NCBI GenBank assembly: GCA_002633005.1
Contig: NMRA01000019.1
Location: 1,287,282-1,351,281, forward strand
Source of the DNA: Phoronis australis
Taxonomy: Eukaryota > Phoronida > Phoronidae
DNA length: 64,000 nt
Reading direction: 5' to 3'
A program made the translations under genes and the position numbers. Shown here in pieces: positions 15,401 through 30,400 of the stretch. Below the pieces are notes generated by a model. It did not search any database and was not told the DNA's origin. It worked only from the letters and a program-made list of their open reading frames with translations. Numbering within the stretch: position 1 is the stretch's first letter; each line of letters begins with the position of its first letter.

Positions 15401-18400
15401 CAAAAAAGCATTATCAGAAGAATACTAAAAATATTACAATACTAACATTCACAAGAAAACAAAAAAGGAAAAGAAATGCAAACAACATTGAACCAGTGGA
15501 GACAACACAAGTAGCGCCACCTACCATCTGAACTAGATTCTATACCCTTTTTGGTTTCTTCACTGACAGGTGTACCAAGTATTGTGGTGATTGTAGACAC
15601 TGTCAAGTTGGCCTTCTCAATGAGCAGTGCACTAATTTTTCCTGGGAGCAGTGGTTGGGAGAAACCAACACCGGGGTTAGAGGTCAAACAAAGGTTACAA
15701 AAACTTGACTTGACAGATCACATTGGACTACACACAGAAATTGGATGACAATTTTTACCAATTGCACACAGTAACTTTTTCATTCACACAAAAGTTTGGA
15801 TGGATCACACAAAAAGTAAAACTATTTCCAAACGAAATGAATCGAACCATAACCATGTTAACAATGTGGCATAAGAAAAAATATTATGGAACAGCACCCC
15901 AACCACAAAATAAACGAATAAATTTTTGATAAATTTCCAACCAAAATACTCCCATACTCTATGAACCCCACGTCACCACTCAACCACTGTCTTATGGCCT
16001 CTCTAAACCATTCTGTACACCAAACCATACAATCTGATACACTATACACAGCCTCACCTTCAGGGTCTAACATACTGGTGTCAATGAACCTCTCAGGGTG
16101 CTCCACCAGCCCTGTACGGCGGACAGTCTGGATGGCAACCTTGACCTCACCGCTGGCATCCTACAAAATGAAACAAGAAAGCACGCCCATGGCGAATCCG
16201 TTTGCATCATTCTTCTTGTTAAACAAACACTACACACACACTCACTTTATTTCCGCCATCAACAACTAAACAACATGTAAAGATATTTCATGTGTTGATT
16301 AATATGACAATTAAAATTATGAATTTGAAAATGTAACCGTGTCAATATGAGTTTCATGTTTAATAACAATGATAATGACAATAATAATCACAGTAGGGGG
16401 AAGTAGTAATTACTACTACTGCTATTATTATTATTACTAATGAAGAAGTTGAAAATATATAAAGTCAAATAAAGGCATAAATTTGAAAAATTTAAAGAAA
16501 TTTTCAAGATTCTGCCATAAGTTGACAAATAACTACACTTCATTTTCTAAGTAAAAAGAATGCATCTCCCTGATATGAGTGTTTACATGTTACAATTAAC
16601 TAGATACTAATTTTGCTAAACTCAATTTAGTCAATGAAATATCGGAACAAAATTTGCGCCCATGCATGATATACCTTTACTGTGATTTATAATCTCCGCC
16701 AGTAATCCAGTGCAGCTTTTTATGCACTTGATTTTGATGAGTTACAAAAAACACTTCAAACAAAAACTATCATGATGCTTACCTTGGTAATGACGGCAGG
16801 GTGACTTGGCTTCTTGCTGTTGTAGACATTCCACATTAATGTTCGCTCCGCTGTTGGGTCGTCCCAAGTATAGAGAACAGACTGATTGGCTGACAACACT
16901 ATCACCTGACCTTGGTTCCTAAAAAACACATGAACGTTAAATAAAGATGCCTAGTATCCTAACTTGCAAATTTTCTGCATCGTTTTAACTTAACATGTGA
17001 TATCACACAAGATTTCACATCATTCTTGAAAAATTTTTCATAATTTGACAAAAGCTTCAAAAATGAGGTTTATGCCACTAGTGGAATTCAACAACTGTAG
17101 AAATATGGTGTTTAATATAATTCATTCCGTGAATGTGCAATGGTGGCGCACCAGTAAGGGACAAAATCAGAAAAACATAACTAGTAAAGAAAAACCACCT
17201 GAAGTACATGATATATGAATTCCAACTCTCATAAAATGTTCAACACAAAAAATGCTCACAAACTGATGTCACTGTTACAGTAAATCTTACCACTTTAGGA
17301 CACAATATGAAATTTTATTCCTTTATTTTTCATGACAGAGAAGTAGCTCCAACTAAATGTTTTGACATTTTAAAGTTCTGCACCATAGCTACCACCAGGC
17401 AATGTTTTGACAAACTGTGGTCATTCCTAGCAATGTTATAAGGCTTTTAAAAAAACGAAGAGACCTAAATTTTTTGAAAATGGTGAGATTTTACGGTATC
17501 AATGATTGTATCGTTTGTACAAAAAGCAAAAGAATGAAATTTAGAGCTAACATGAAAAAATACTCTTACTTTTGGTGTATCTTAATAAAGGCATCCTCGC
17601 ACAAATTCTCCACCCGTACAGGGGCGTCGCCTGGCTGATAGTCCTCAAATGTGACAGTGATTGACGACTCAGTACCGCCCGCAACAGCAACTGACAGAGC
17701 AGTCTGCAATGCAGCACAAGATTGATATTTATTGAAATATCACAGACTTTCAGGTTGAGATAACATATTTAAAAACAGCTATCTCTGCCGAATAAAGTGT
17801 ATGTTTATTATGCGATAATAATATCAATGACGCACTGATACATTAATTCTGAACAATATACTACAACAGGTTTAACGCATAAGAAATTACCCCCTTGTTC
17901 ATGCGTAGAATCGTGGAGTGTGATTTGTTTATGGGGAAGTGGCTTGAACATACAGCACTGTCAGCATACTTGACAAACATCTTCATGGAGTCTGTCAGGG
18001 GCCAGTAAGGCAGACACTGAAAGTACACAACTATTTAGAGTCAGTCTATTTCAGCTGTATAATGCAGTAGGTAAATAAAATGACATACCAGTCAACTCCT
18101 TCTGAGTTTAGAAATCATTGTAAGCATCAGTCAGGTACGCGTGGAGATCAAGTAGCCTCAGCATTAATGACATCAAAAACTGTCAAAAGACAGGAAATGG
18201 CTGGTTTGACATATTAACACCAGTGGGGTCTAATTTTGTCTGATCTCAAGTCAGTCCAAACACCAAGCACAACTCCCACAATATTGCCCAACATCAATTG
18301 TCTGCCCTGGCTTGTTATGAACTTTTACTTACAAACCACCATATTACATTATCTCCCCTGACTAACAGATCTCATCTGTCTCATCACCAGACAATTGCCT

Positions 18401-21400
18401 GGTCCTCCATAAAGAGTAACTCCAAAACATAACCACATTATCTCCCATGTTATATTACCTCCCCTGGCTTGATATGTAGCCACAGATCGTACACATCAGC
18501 GTTCTCATCTGTCTCCTCATCAGACACATATGGCTGCTCCTCCATAAACAGTAACTCCTGCTCAGTTTTGTTGATGACCAAGAAGAACGGACAGATGGTG
18601 ATGATCTTTGTCAACTGTTGTTTGGACATGACAATGTGAAGTAGAAACTGGAAAAGACAGTGTTATCTACAATTATCACTTGGTTATTTGCTTCAATAGG
18701 CAACAACAGGCTGCCAGTATAGAAAGATACTTTGAGCACTAGCGACCCCTGGAGACATTCACTGACAGATCTAGGATGTTGTGAGGGGACAACACAATCT
18801 CCACATGACAAACGGGTGCAGGACCCCTAAAATGGGACACCGGTGATGTTTTTGGCCATGTCTTCAGAGGCCTCTTCAAGACAATGCCACAAAGTCTTCA
18901 AGACCCCAAAATTTTGGACAGCTGCCTGTACTTGAAAAGAAATGTCTTGGTCGTACTGTGCTACTATGGCAGAGCAAAACTTCAACAGTAAGCGTTGCAG
19001 TTTGTAATCTCTCTTCAATTTTGGACAACAATAATTGCCAAAATAGAAGTTCCACATTTCCTAAAATTGATTATATTGTTGAAATGCCCAACATTTTACC
19101 AACAACAACAGCAATTATAATAGTTCTTAATAATACACCAAGTGTCAAGATTTTTTTCTCTTTTTGAGAAATATAATTTCAGAAGTATTTTTATATATTT
19201 ACCAAACTGAGGACCTGTATTAAAATTTAACATTAAAAAATTCTTGCACAAGATGCAAAATCTTTTTCTTGTTACCACTCTTAAAAGCAGTACTGATGAG
19301 GTTATTAAAGTTGCACAATTCATGTCAAAAACAAAAATTTTACACAACATTTCTTACCTGATATTTGGCCTTTCTCTCCTTGTTGTGACAAATCACAACA
19401 CCTGAACTACCCACAGTGTCTAGACAGAATGATGAGGACCATTTACCGGTATTGTACACACGCAGTTTGCACTGGAATAATCACCATGGAAACACCATGA
19501 GAACACAATGTCTACCCCGAGTACCACTGTTATATCAGCTTTAAATGAATGAGGAAACTAAAAGAAACTCTGATAAATCAATGACCAATCTATGAAAATT
19601 AAACTATTTTGTGTTTCAAAGCGTACCTTTTTCCTCTTGTGTTTCTTATACCTGAACAACACAGGGTCAGTGTAGGGATCACTACCGTTGCCAAACACAG
19701 CATCAGATCGAGAGCCCTGAAAAATGTACTAATGGCATAAACAAACTTAGGATCATAATGTTGCAGTTAGCTTATTAGCACATCAGATTCATTCCCAGAT
19801 TAAGAGTCTTTGACAGTTTCTAGAACAAATTAAGTTTTAAAAATGAATATTAAACTGTGTTACTTGATGCCTGTCACTGTAATAAGTGAATATCGTTTGT
19901 TGATGAATAATAAAGTACCACTGGTTGCCTAAGCTGATTGACTGACATGAGGTTGATCAATACACTGTTTTTAGCTGGTACTCACCCTGAACTCCAGGGG
20001 GAGACCCGTCTTGTTCACCAGCCAATAGGGAGAGTACACATGCAGATGAACTGTGTCTGACCTCACGGTGTGCATGCTAAGACTCAGCTGGCTGGATTCA
20101 AGCTCTGCCTCCTTGTCGGGCTCCATGGAGATGGCCTTGAACTCTTCTACCTCCTCAGTGAGCTCAATACTGCCAGACCAATTATCATCCATGTAGTCAA
20201 GCACCTAGGAAGGACAATATGAACAATTACAATGTACAAATAAAACTACAGTAAGAAAGATTAGCACTGTTTGACCCTATGTGGTTGCAAATCAAGTCTA
20301 ATCAGACTGACACTTATTTCTATTAAGCACTTCTATTTTGGACAAGACATGCAGTTTTCCAGTCCCAAGACTGGAGTTAATTTATAAAATGTGACAAAAC
20401 AGAATGTTCAGTCAAGAATTAGTCGTATATACAAAAAGTAACAAAACTGCGTAATAATTGAATGTGATTGTTCAAGTCTAGTACAGTTGTGTCAAGTCAA
20501 AGATGTCATGTAAACAGAGTACTACATAACCCGTGGTGAAGGCAGGACATCCAGAGTCCCAAGTCCAATTTTTTAATGTTTTCAAAACTAAGACTTATTA
20601 ACAGAGCACAGAAGCAATGCTCACTCACCTCTGAGCCAATATCACACAATGAATACAGTAAAGATCAACAATTTAGGAAACAAATATGAAAATTATTTTT
20701 TCATTTTTTTCCAAAAAAAATGAAGTGTGACAATTTTTCCTTTAAAATAAAGTGTGATAAATCAAATGAATGAATTATCGTTTTTAAGTTTTACATAAGG
20801 GTCAGGGTGGTCAGAATGCACCCGCGACTAACCCCATGTTACTGGTGGTCACTCATGAATAGAGCTTCCTCACAATAGTTTCAAAAGAGCTATTGTGAGT
20901 CAGCCACCACACCAGCTGGGGATTACCTGATTGCTGAACGATAAACCAGTGCTTGCAGAAAACGAGATTGTCATACTCACAAATTTAGCCCTTTATTCTT
21001 AATTTCATGTATACCATTAAAATTGTTGATCAAAAACATCTCTGCGTTCGAATGATGAAATTTGATGTACAACTTCCCGATTCATAAAAATATTGCACAC
21101 ACGAGAAGCTGTATATATTAATGCCCATGTGATGCGGTCCCATTCAGTTGACAAAAATGGTCGGTTAAAGCTCAAGAAAACTGAAAATATTATTCTGAAG
21201 ATACCTAAAACTTGATATGTTACTTTTTGTGTAACAGGGCCAAGAAACAGTTACTTATTTCGCATTTTATGGAATTAAGTGAGAAACTATTTTCTTGCCC
21301 ATTGACAACCGACTGTAGTGCGCAGACGACAAGTGACCATGCAACGCTCCACTTGGATTGCTACTAATTCTCACATGGCAACAGTGCAGAAGTGCGCACG

Positions 21401-24400
21401 TGCAAGCTTCACATGTTGGAGAGATTAACTACCGAATTCGCCCTAATAAGACCCCATTCCCCTATAAGCGCCCCCTAGCGTTTTCTGACTGCTAAAATAA
21501 GTGCCCAGAGCATGAAAGCCGCCGTACTTGCAAAAAAATGCCTTACCTACAGTTAAAATTGTATAGTAACGCCTTCAATTTATCCATAAGAATGTAAAGT
21601 CCTGAAAAAAATCATTGTGTGCAAAATTTGTAGACCACGAGCCTTGCCGCTATGTCGGTATTAGCCGTGAATATACACTCCAAACTTCCGCCGTGTTTTA
21701 AAAAGAACGCAAAAGTTTTGCTGATCTTGCGAGGGACTTGTTCAATTATGGTCTGGCCTTTCAGAGTGTACTTGTCAATGGGATTGTGGTATTACAGTTT
21801 CTTTCCCGCACAGATCTTCTCCCTCAACAGGAATCCAAATTTTTTGTATATGTGAAAACCGCGAATCGAAGACTAATAAAAACTTGACCTTAGTTAGAAG
21901 CACGTGGCCAAGAAGCGCACGCTACATACAAGTACCTGTCATCGAATATTAGTCTTCAGGAACTATCTATTCATGAAAGGGGTAGCATAGCATAGGCGAG
22001 AAATCAATACTGGCACTTATTTCCGAAAGTTTCTACTATCGTAAAAACGTTTGCCTTATTTTTATGAGGAATTACTAAATTAATCGGAATTGGGGTTTCT
22101 AAAGTCAAAATGACAAACTGATAGTGAAAACTTCCGCACCCTTACACCCCTGAATCTCCCGATCGTTACATCGCGTTCACTCTGGCAAATGAACTCTGAT
22201 GACACGCACGCGCTCCTTCACTCACACACGCAGAGGAACTTCAAATAAATATCACGTGACAACAACATGTGTGTTCGTCCAGAGATTTTCTCTCAGAAAA
22301 CGATCTAGCGCAGATATGGACTTAATATGGACTGAGTAAATTTCGACTCCACGGGAACTTAAAAATGTTAAGGACGCTATTTTGAAAACTTAAGGAGGAC
22401 TTCAGGTAATTAGTTGAGTCGAAACTATATTTCTACTCATGAATTCAAGTTAACCTATTGGCGATCGCGAGGCAGCGACACATCAGTCGGCGGGTTTTCG
22501 CACTTCAGCTAGGTAATTAGTCCTAACAAAAAGAGTATACCGGCTCGACTCTGCACGTTTAAGCTGCCGGTGCCAGTTTACGATTCCTCTGGCCCAATGC
22601 TCCTGGGAACCGCAGTGTTCTATCCCGATGTTTCCGTGGCTCGACATTCCCCAGGCCCGACGTTGCATAACCGTCAGTCAGCTGTTAGCGATCATTTTAC
22701 TCATCTCTTCATACACCCTCCCCCTTAGCTCCAATTTTCACTCCCCGGGTCGTCAGTCAACAACGTCGTAGATTTTTCAGACTCGAACTGTTAGAGAAAA
22801 CACCGTACTAATTAACTCAGTGCAATTGTTCTTCAAAATGCTATTTGTATTTTTAATGGCCCACTTTTGCACGTGGTTCGGTTTTAGTTGTGAAAAAGCC
22901 GCATAGACGAAAACAAAATGTTATGGGCGTTTTTTGAGATTTCATCTTGAAATGCTAATTTCTCTTAGTTCTGCCTGAAACATGGTCACAGTTAATAAGA
23001 GATTTGATATAAAGCTCAAACACGTATTCTACAGGATTTCTACTTTCAGAAAATGTATGCATTTATCCAGTTAAATTCTATATTCCTGTTCATATTTGGC
23101 TAAATTCTCGCACTTGTGGAAAAGGTCTTTCACAATTTCAGCTCCCAGCATAACAAGTCACTGAAAATAGTCCATTCTGGTTGAGAGTGCAAACCTCACT
23201 AAAACTGACTTATTGTTACCTGGTAGGGTATATTGTAAACACACTCACAATAGCTTGGGGGAGGTCTTTTGTGTTGTGCTTATTCACATTCTGAATAGAA
23301 GTAGATCTAAGTATTGCTAAATAAGATAATTACCCCAACCAAAACCTCTGAACACCTGCCCAGTATGATCCCATCCCCATAACATACAATGCTATGCAAA
23401 AAAATGGCCATTTACAAAACATTAGAAGCCTTTGACATAGCAAAAACTTAAGATCAATTTTGGTGATTAATGGTCTCCAAACCTGGTGAAATTTCACCTT
23501 AGCTTAAAAATTAAATTACTCTACACAACCCAGACACAATGGCCCAGTTGACATGGCAAACTCAAAGAACCACAAATTCCCAGGCTGTTTACAGCTCATT
23601 GCTCTTAAAAAGTATAGATTAGTAAATGCGTGAAGCAATGAATAATTATTTTAGAGATCTATAACCACTCGTTTTACCTGAAGTGTTAGTTTTGGATTCT
23701 TATAAACATCAGCACCATAGAGAGGGGACTGTTCACCACAAGCTAGGGTCTGGAGAATAGCGCCCTGAAATAAGCACATACAATCATTAAACTTTCCACA
23801 ATCACAAAATTCATTGCTTCACAATCAGGTAATGATTAGAATTTCCAAATGATAATAAAATAAACACAGTGAGCTTCCCATTGCAACATGAAAAACTTAC
23901 CTCATGAGAGAAGTGAAGATCATATGGTAGATAGTTGTGTAGCACCACCGGTGGATGGATATGGATTGATATGCTGGAGTAAGGCTTTAGGTTGTGAGCC
24001 GATGACACACTAGTCTCCTTGTAAACCACCTATGGACCAAGGAGACTACAGTCAGTCAAAAAAGGACAGTTCACACATCTGTAATGTTTTGAATATGCTC
24101 AGAAAGGATGAAATCATGATCAGGAAACTTTTCAAGAATACGTCACGTACTATGGTCACTCAATCTTGTCCTATGGTCACCCAATCTTGTCATATGGTTA
24201 CTCAACAGTGTTAAATGAATCATATCAGGATATTACATCTCTGTGTCAAACACAGAGAGTTGCAGCATATATAATTGTCTGGCAAAGAAGATGACAATAC
24301 TTGACTTTCTTCGGAATGGGCCCTTTTGAGGAGCCTGTCAAGATAATCCTATTCAGCTCGAGAACAGCGAATACTTAAGTGAAATCCGGCAACCAACCTT

Positions 24401-27400
24401 GAAGTTAAATATTTTATCAGGGTTATCCAAGGCCAGGCTCACAAACATCCTGTCCTTTGTCTTGAGTGATCCCAGCTCCTGACACCAGATGGCATCCACA
24501 GCTCGTAAGAAGCTGGAGTGAAAAGAGAAATCAAAATGTATAATGAGAGTGCGTAGAAGTGTGAAAACTTATATACAAAGAAATTCATTCACAGTGGTCA
24601 TCAATATCACCGGGAATTTCCACAGATAAACCCATGGGCGTGTATTCAGTAAATGGAAATTTTCAGGCGTTTTAGCAACATCAAATAATGCCTGGGCGTT
24701 TATTCGGAAAAAGGGGCATGTAAACGGAAAGCCATAGTTTTGCTTGACTGCGCTTTTAAAGTTCGCCAACACCTCATTCATTTTTATAAATGATAAATGC
24801 TCCACAAAACTAAATTTGTGACAAAAAGTTGACGCTAAGTGGGCTTTTAAGGGGAAAATTTCCAAATAAACGTCCCACTGTCTGGACACTTGACACCACA
24901 AGTTGTAACACCAAATAAACGCCCTTGGGTGTGTATTTGGCATAATTCTTTGAATAAATGCCCATGGGTATTTCATCAGGTGGGCTTATCTACGGAAAAC
25001 CCTGAACTGGTAATATCTGGTATTCAAGGAAGTGTAGGTTATGTATGAGATCAGCACTTTAGGAAATGTGGAATGTGTTAAAAAGTTCGCATGGTGTGCA
25101 AAACAATAACTTTGACCATTTTGTGAAGCTTAACAGGATAACTGGATGCAATTTTCACAACCTCATAAGTGGGCAACAAATTAACATCGAGGCACTAATT
25201 TCTGCCATGCCCAATTCTATTTACAGTATATGACACATTCGGCAAAATGACCCGGAATTCGTCGTCATGATGGCTGGACGGAAGCCAGATACATCGTTAT
25301 AATAGCCTAAAGTCATGGCGTGGAATGAACCAGAGAGTGAGTAAGGTGGAAATGCTATTCATTGAAAATTGCTGCAATGACAGTTTATTGTGTGTCATTT
25401 TAGATAAAAACCTTCATGACGGAGAAAAGGTGTTTTGTCAGATTACTATTGGAATGTAGTGTGAATCATATTGTACGGTGACAAGGATACAGTGGGCATG
25501 ATTCATCACACTTGCATTTCAGTATAATCCCACTGGACTGACCTGCTTTCTGCAGGACGCAGATACAACTTGCAGTGATAAGCAACTAGGAGTGGTACAT
25601 CATAGGTATCCCCTGACTCCAGCACTGACAGCCTCGAGAATCCCTCACCAGAGGGCAGGCTGCTTGCAAACCCAGATACATGTTGGTTGAGCTCTTCAGT
25701 TTTAGCATAGACCTCCACGGGCAGGCTAAGATGGTTATAGACCTGCAACAGTCAGAATCAACCTTGAGCTTAAGTCTTAGATCCTTAACCCTAAATTCTG
25801 TGTCCTGCTTCAACACTGCTTTCACATTGGGTGGTTCAAACTTTCACAACCTTATTTACTGACAGATTTCAGCAAATTAACATCAAAACCTAATTAATGT
25901 AATTGGAAGTCAAGGTGTCTGATGCTTAGTTGGAATAGCCAGGGGGGCACATCATTGTATTGCCACTCAATAGATGTTTACCTGGAATTAACCACCACAT
26001 AACGTAGAATTGTTGTGAGGACTTGACAGGGACCTCAGGGGTCTCACACTCCACAGATTTATCCACATTATTTTGAAAGCGCTTTGTCCAGTCACTCATC
26101 GTGTGTCATAAAAGAGATAAGCATACCTGCAGCTGACGCAGCAAGTAGAACTACTCTTGTTTATCACATTGGTGTAGACTTACAGTTGAACTGTGGTTTT
26201 GTGTTGACCCCAGACCGTCCTGAGTTGCGCCATATACCAACTCCGGACGGTCTCTCATGACGATTTAACGTTATGAGTTAAACCAGGCAGGTTCTTGTAT
26301 AATCTGTTAGGTTTAAATGTCTAAGGGCTACAAGCTGTAAACAGCAGGATTCTTTTAACTGCGCTTCAAGTGCCTGATTCAGCAGCAACATAAAATCTAT
26401 TGGCTACTGTCTCGATACAATACCTGCAGAGGAGACCTGAATGTAACAACAGTTTGTCCAGACTCTCTGTTCACTTGGTACACTACGCAGTAAACGCTGT
26501 CATCCTGTAAGTAGACATGAATAGAATAGACCCTTCACTGTATTTCTGTGTTCATGATGTGACATTAAAACACTGTCTTTCTTTAGGAGTGATTAGTCAC
26601 TTTTTAATGTCAAATTACATTGATCACGAGTAATGTTTTCTCACTCGTCCACAATGCTAAGAAAGAACATTATCAAAATAACAAATCTAACACCTAACCT
26701 TCTTAGGAGACAGAGGGGTGTAGAAGGTGCCCTCTTTCTTATAAGGTAGTTGGAACAAAGCGTCGAACTGGTCCACCTGAAATTAAAGTTGAAATTCATT
26801 AACAGCACAACACAAAAGCACAATATGTATGGCACATGTAGACGCAAGCAGAAATAACTATATGTATGGCACATGTGGACACAGGCAGAAATAACTATAT
26901 GTATGGTACATGTAGACGCAGGCAGAAATAACTATATGTATGGCACATATAGACACAGGCAGAAATAACTATATGTACGGTACATGCAGGCAGAAATAAC
27001 TATATGTACGGTACATGCAGGCAAAAATAACTATATGTACCGTACATGCAGGCAGAAATAACTATATGTACGGTACATGTAGACACAGGGAGAAATACCT
27101 ATATGTATGGTACATGTAGACACAGGCAGAAATAACTAGTATGAAAATGATATGAGAAACAAGGTGATTTACAGATAAGAAGATTAATCTAAGTCCTCAC
27201 AGGATTGCTGAATGTACAAACATCAACATTAACATGAACAAACGACGTTGATTTTTTCAAATTTATTTATGAGGCGCTGTTTATGCAGACCAGACATACG
27301 CCTATGTGGCCTAATATAAGCTCAACTTACCTGAATGTTCATTTTGTCTTTCTCTGCGGTGACCTGAACAGGTTCAAACACATCATCCTGTGCTCCTGCC

Positions 27401-30400
27401 GTGGGAACAATCACACTCACTGTTGTCCTGGCAATTCTTGACAGAGTCCTCTGTAGGAAGCTAAGACTATCTGGTTCATCACTGAAGAAGAAACGTGTAT
27501 AGTTCGGTAGCAGCAAAGATTGTGGAATCCCTATTGATCAGTTTCAAAAAAAACTGTGTTGAATGAGCAGCTCATAGGTGTGTACCGCACACTGGCCGTT
27601 TCGTTAGGCTTGTGAGCTTCCTACCATGTGATATACATTCACACTCTCTGCTTGTATGCCCCTCTTTCTGCTGTCACGTGTATTTACTGTTTATTTCCCT
27701 TCGGATATGTTCATTTCATTTATTGCCTGATGACGAGACATGCGGTCTCCAAATTAAAATAGCTAGTGTCTTATTTCTTTGTCTGTTATATCTCTCGGTG
27801 TTTTGCTACATGGTTGCCCAATTGAAGAAAGGAGATTGTTTAGAGACTCAAAGAGCGAGTCTGTAATAAGCTGTCAAACAAAAAGTACAGTCGTGTCTTC
27901 AACGAAGTTTGAGAAGAACAAATTCCAGAATATTACTTAAACCAAACAGATAACACCTAGGAACTAAATCTTAAACATGCTTTCGTCTATGACAACAAAA
28001 CATTGACAGACTAAACTAATGTTTATCAACATGATTATATTCTCAGTACACTGTCAACTTTAAAGGAAACTAGTTCTGGTGTCCAAAACCCCTAAACATC
28101 CCAGTCTCTGATCAACCACAAAGACAAAATTAGTGTTAGTAGTTGCAGTAGGATAACAACTGATGTAGCCACAAGTATTCAAAAGGAGGAGGCAAACACG
28201 ATATTGTTGGCAACTCACAGGGGAAGGGGGTCTGGATGGCCAATCACAAATTGGAAACAAGTTTCGACCAGGAGGAGGACTTTTTGCAATGAATAGGGTC
28301 ATGGCCACATCGTGTCTCCTAGTGTGGCTTCTCCAGCGAGCTAACATCTTGCACATTAAAGCTGAATCCATATCATTGGAGTACACCAGTTACCTTGACA
28401 TTACAGACTTTCCCATCTATTGGTTGGTTGGCTTACTAAGTGATTCAGTCCAGCTGACAGAGTTCCTTCTCTGGCTTATAGAACAGCTATTTGATGTAAA
28501 ATACTCCAACTTGCAGACACTTGGCCCGGGAAAACCAAACCCATTACTTCACACTAGACGAAAATTGACCAATCACAGTGTGTGAAGTTTGAAAGTTTAC
28601 TGTCTGGTAGTATGCCATATGATTGGCCAATTTCCAGTCAAGTCTCGTATTGGTGACACTCAGACCCTGGTTTACATGAGATACAAGACAAAGTCATGAT
28701 CCCCCAACAAAGTAACCCCCCGTCCTAACATAAACGTCTTACACATCAGACTCAGTATCCTCTTCTTCATCTAAACTGTCCTCTGGTCCGGACTCCAGCC
28801 AACTGCGGTCATCAGTCAAACTGGGTACCAGCACACAGTTGTACAGGCTGTTGTCGTTTACCTGCAAATAGGTGGTTTTGATCAAATGTAGAAGCATAAT
28901 TGTCAAAAATGACATGTTTTGCGCGCCTTTCATCTGTCAGCCTTAATAATTCACTTATTATAATAATTAGTTTCCCAGTTTCATGGATCACAGTAGAACA
29001 TTTAGACAAATTGTACAGACGTGCTTCAGAGGTTAGGCTCACTTTTGTGTTTTTATTCAGGCACAACTTGAGGTTGACTCCCAGCTGGTTGTGAAACTCC
29101 ATCTGTGGCAGGTTAGCAACACATCTCAGGGTGTTGGTCGGCTCACGACTCATGGCCTGTGAAATAACAGTACACAGAAATTATAGTTAAATTAAGTCAC
29201 CTGGCACTGAGTGTAGGACCACTTCATGCAACAGTCCTTGAACAAAATCCTTATAGGGACTTCCCTAACTAGTTTGGGAACTTGGTTAAGTCCCTAATTA
29301 GGGACTGTTTCATGCAACCAGGCAGTGCCCATTTTTCAGGAAATATGTTTAACTGTAGCTAGCACTTGATTCCATAACATAATTTAGATATTAGTTGACA
29401 GACACGTTTTCTAAAAAAATTAAACGCAAACAATTAATTGGACTTCAAACAAAAATCAACTGTAGATTTAAATTATGACAACTAGATTGAAACAGAATAA
29501 TACATAAAACATGAAAACAAACAAACTGGTTTACTTAGCTAATGTGTATTACATTAATTGTATTTGCCTGTTCCTAACTGTGATAATATATAGCAGGAAC
29601 TATTTACAAGAGCAACGCAGAGCGTTGAAATGCGCCCACAATTGCACCGTATATGGTATCCTTCTAGGGTTGTTCATTGGTACCATAAAGTGGCCAGTAG
29701 AGGGCATACCGTATATGTAGTATGTTGTACTTTGCAAAATGGAAAGGCATGGTCATTGTCTCCTCAATAGGCTACGGGCAAAATGTGAGTGATCTTCATA
29801 ATACAAGCACATCCTATACATTAGATGCTTAAAGCACCACAGAAACATACCGTAATCGTTCGGGTTAACGCCCATGCTCAGTTAACCGCCCATCCCCGAC
29901 TTTCAGTGGATTTTCGATTTAACCGCCCACTGCTCGGTTAACCGCCCCCCCTGCGATTTTTGAAGATTTCAAGTTAAACGCCCACCTCTCGGTTCAACGC
30001 CCCTCCCCGACTTTTAAAGAATGAAGATTTAGCGCCTAGTGCTAAGGAAATGCGAGATTACCCGACTTTTAGAAAAAGATCGATGATCACAACGAGTGCA
30101 ACGACGTCGGGACTCCGAGACAGTGGTTTAGCAATCTGAATTACAATACAGGTAACGAGTTATTGTCTTGGGTCATGAACTCACTTCAAAATATAATACT
30201 TGAACCTTTTTGTCACTTTATTTTCTTCCCTTGTTTGCTAAATTTAAGAAACAATGCTGCCGGCGTCAAAACCTCCGCTTTCAGCGACTTTGTCTGCCGC
30301 GCTGAGTTTCCATCTGCAGTGCACTAGATAAAACATATATTCGAAAAAATCAGGCCAGAGAAATGTGACAATGGTTTTGCCAATCCTACAAATTCTATTA

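Noticed and set aside
24569-24976. 135-codon minus-strand open frame
   Set aside because: Falls inside a MITE-like element with CGCCC repeats; no domain, no splice support.
27612-27866. 84-codon plus frame present in both haplotypes (also 31916-32170)
   Set aside because: It appears twice only because the region is an allelic duplicate. It is Leu/Cys-rich, with no conserved motif and no sign of coding selection that I can judge.
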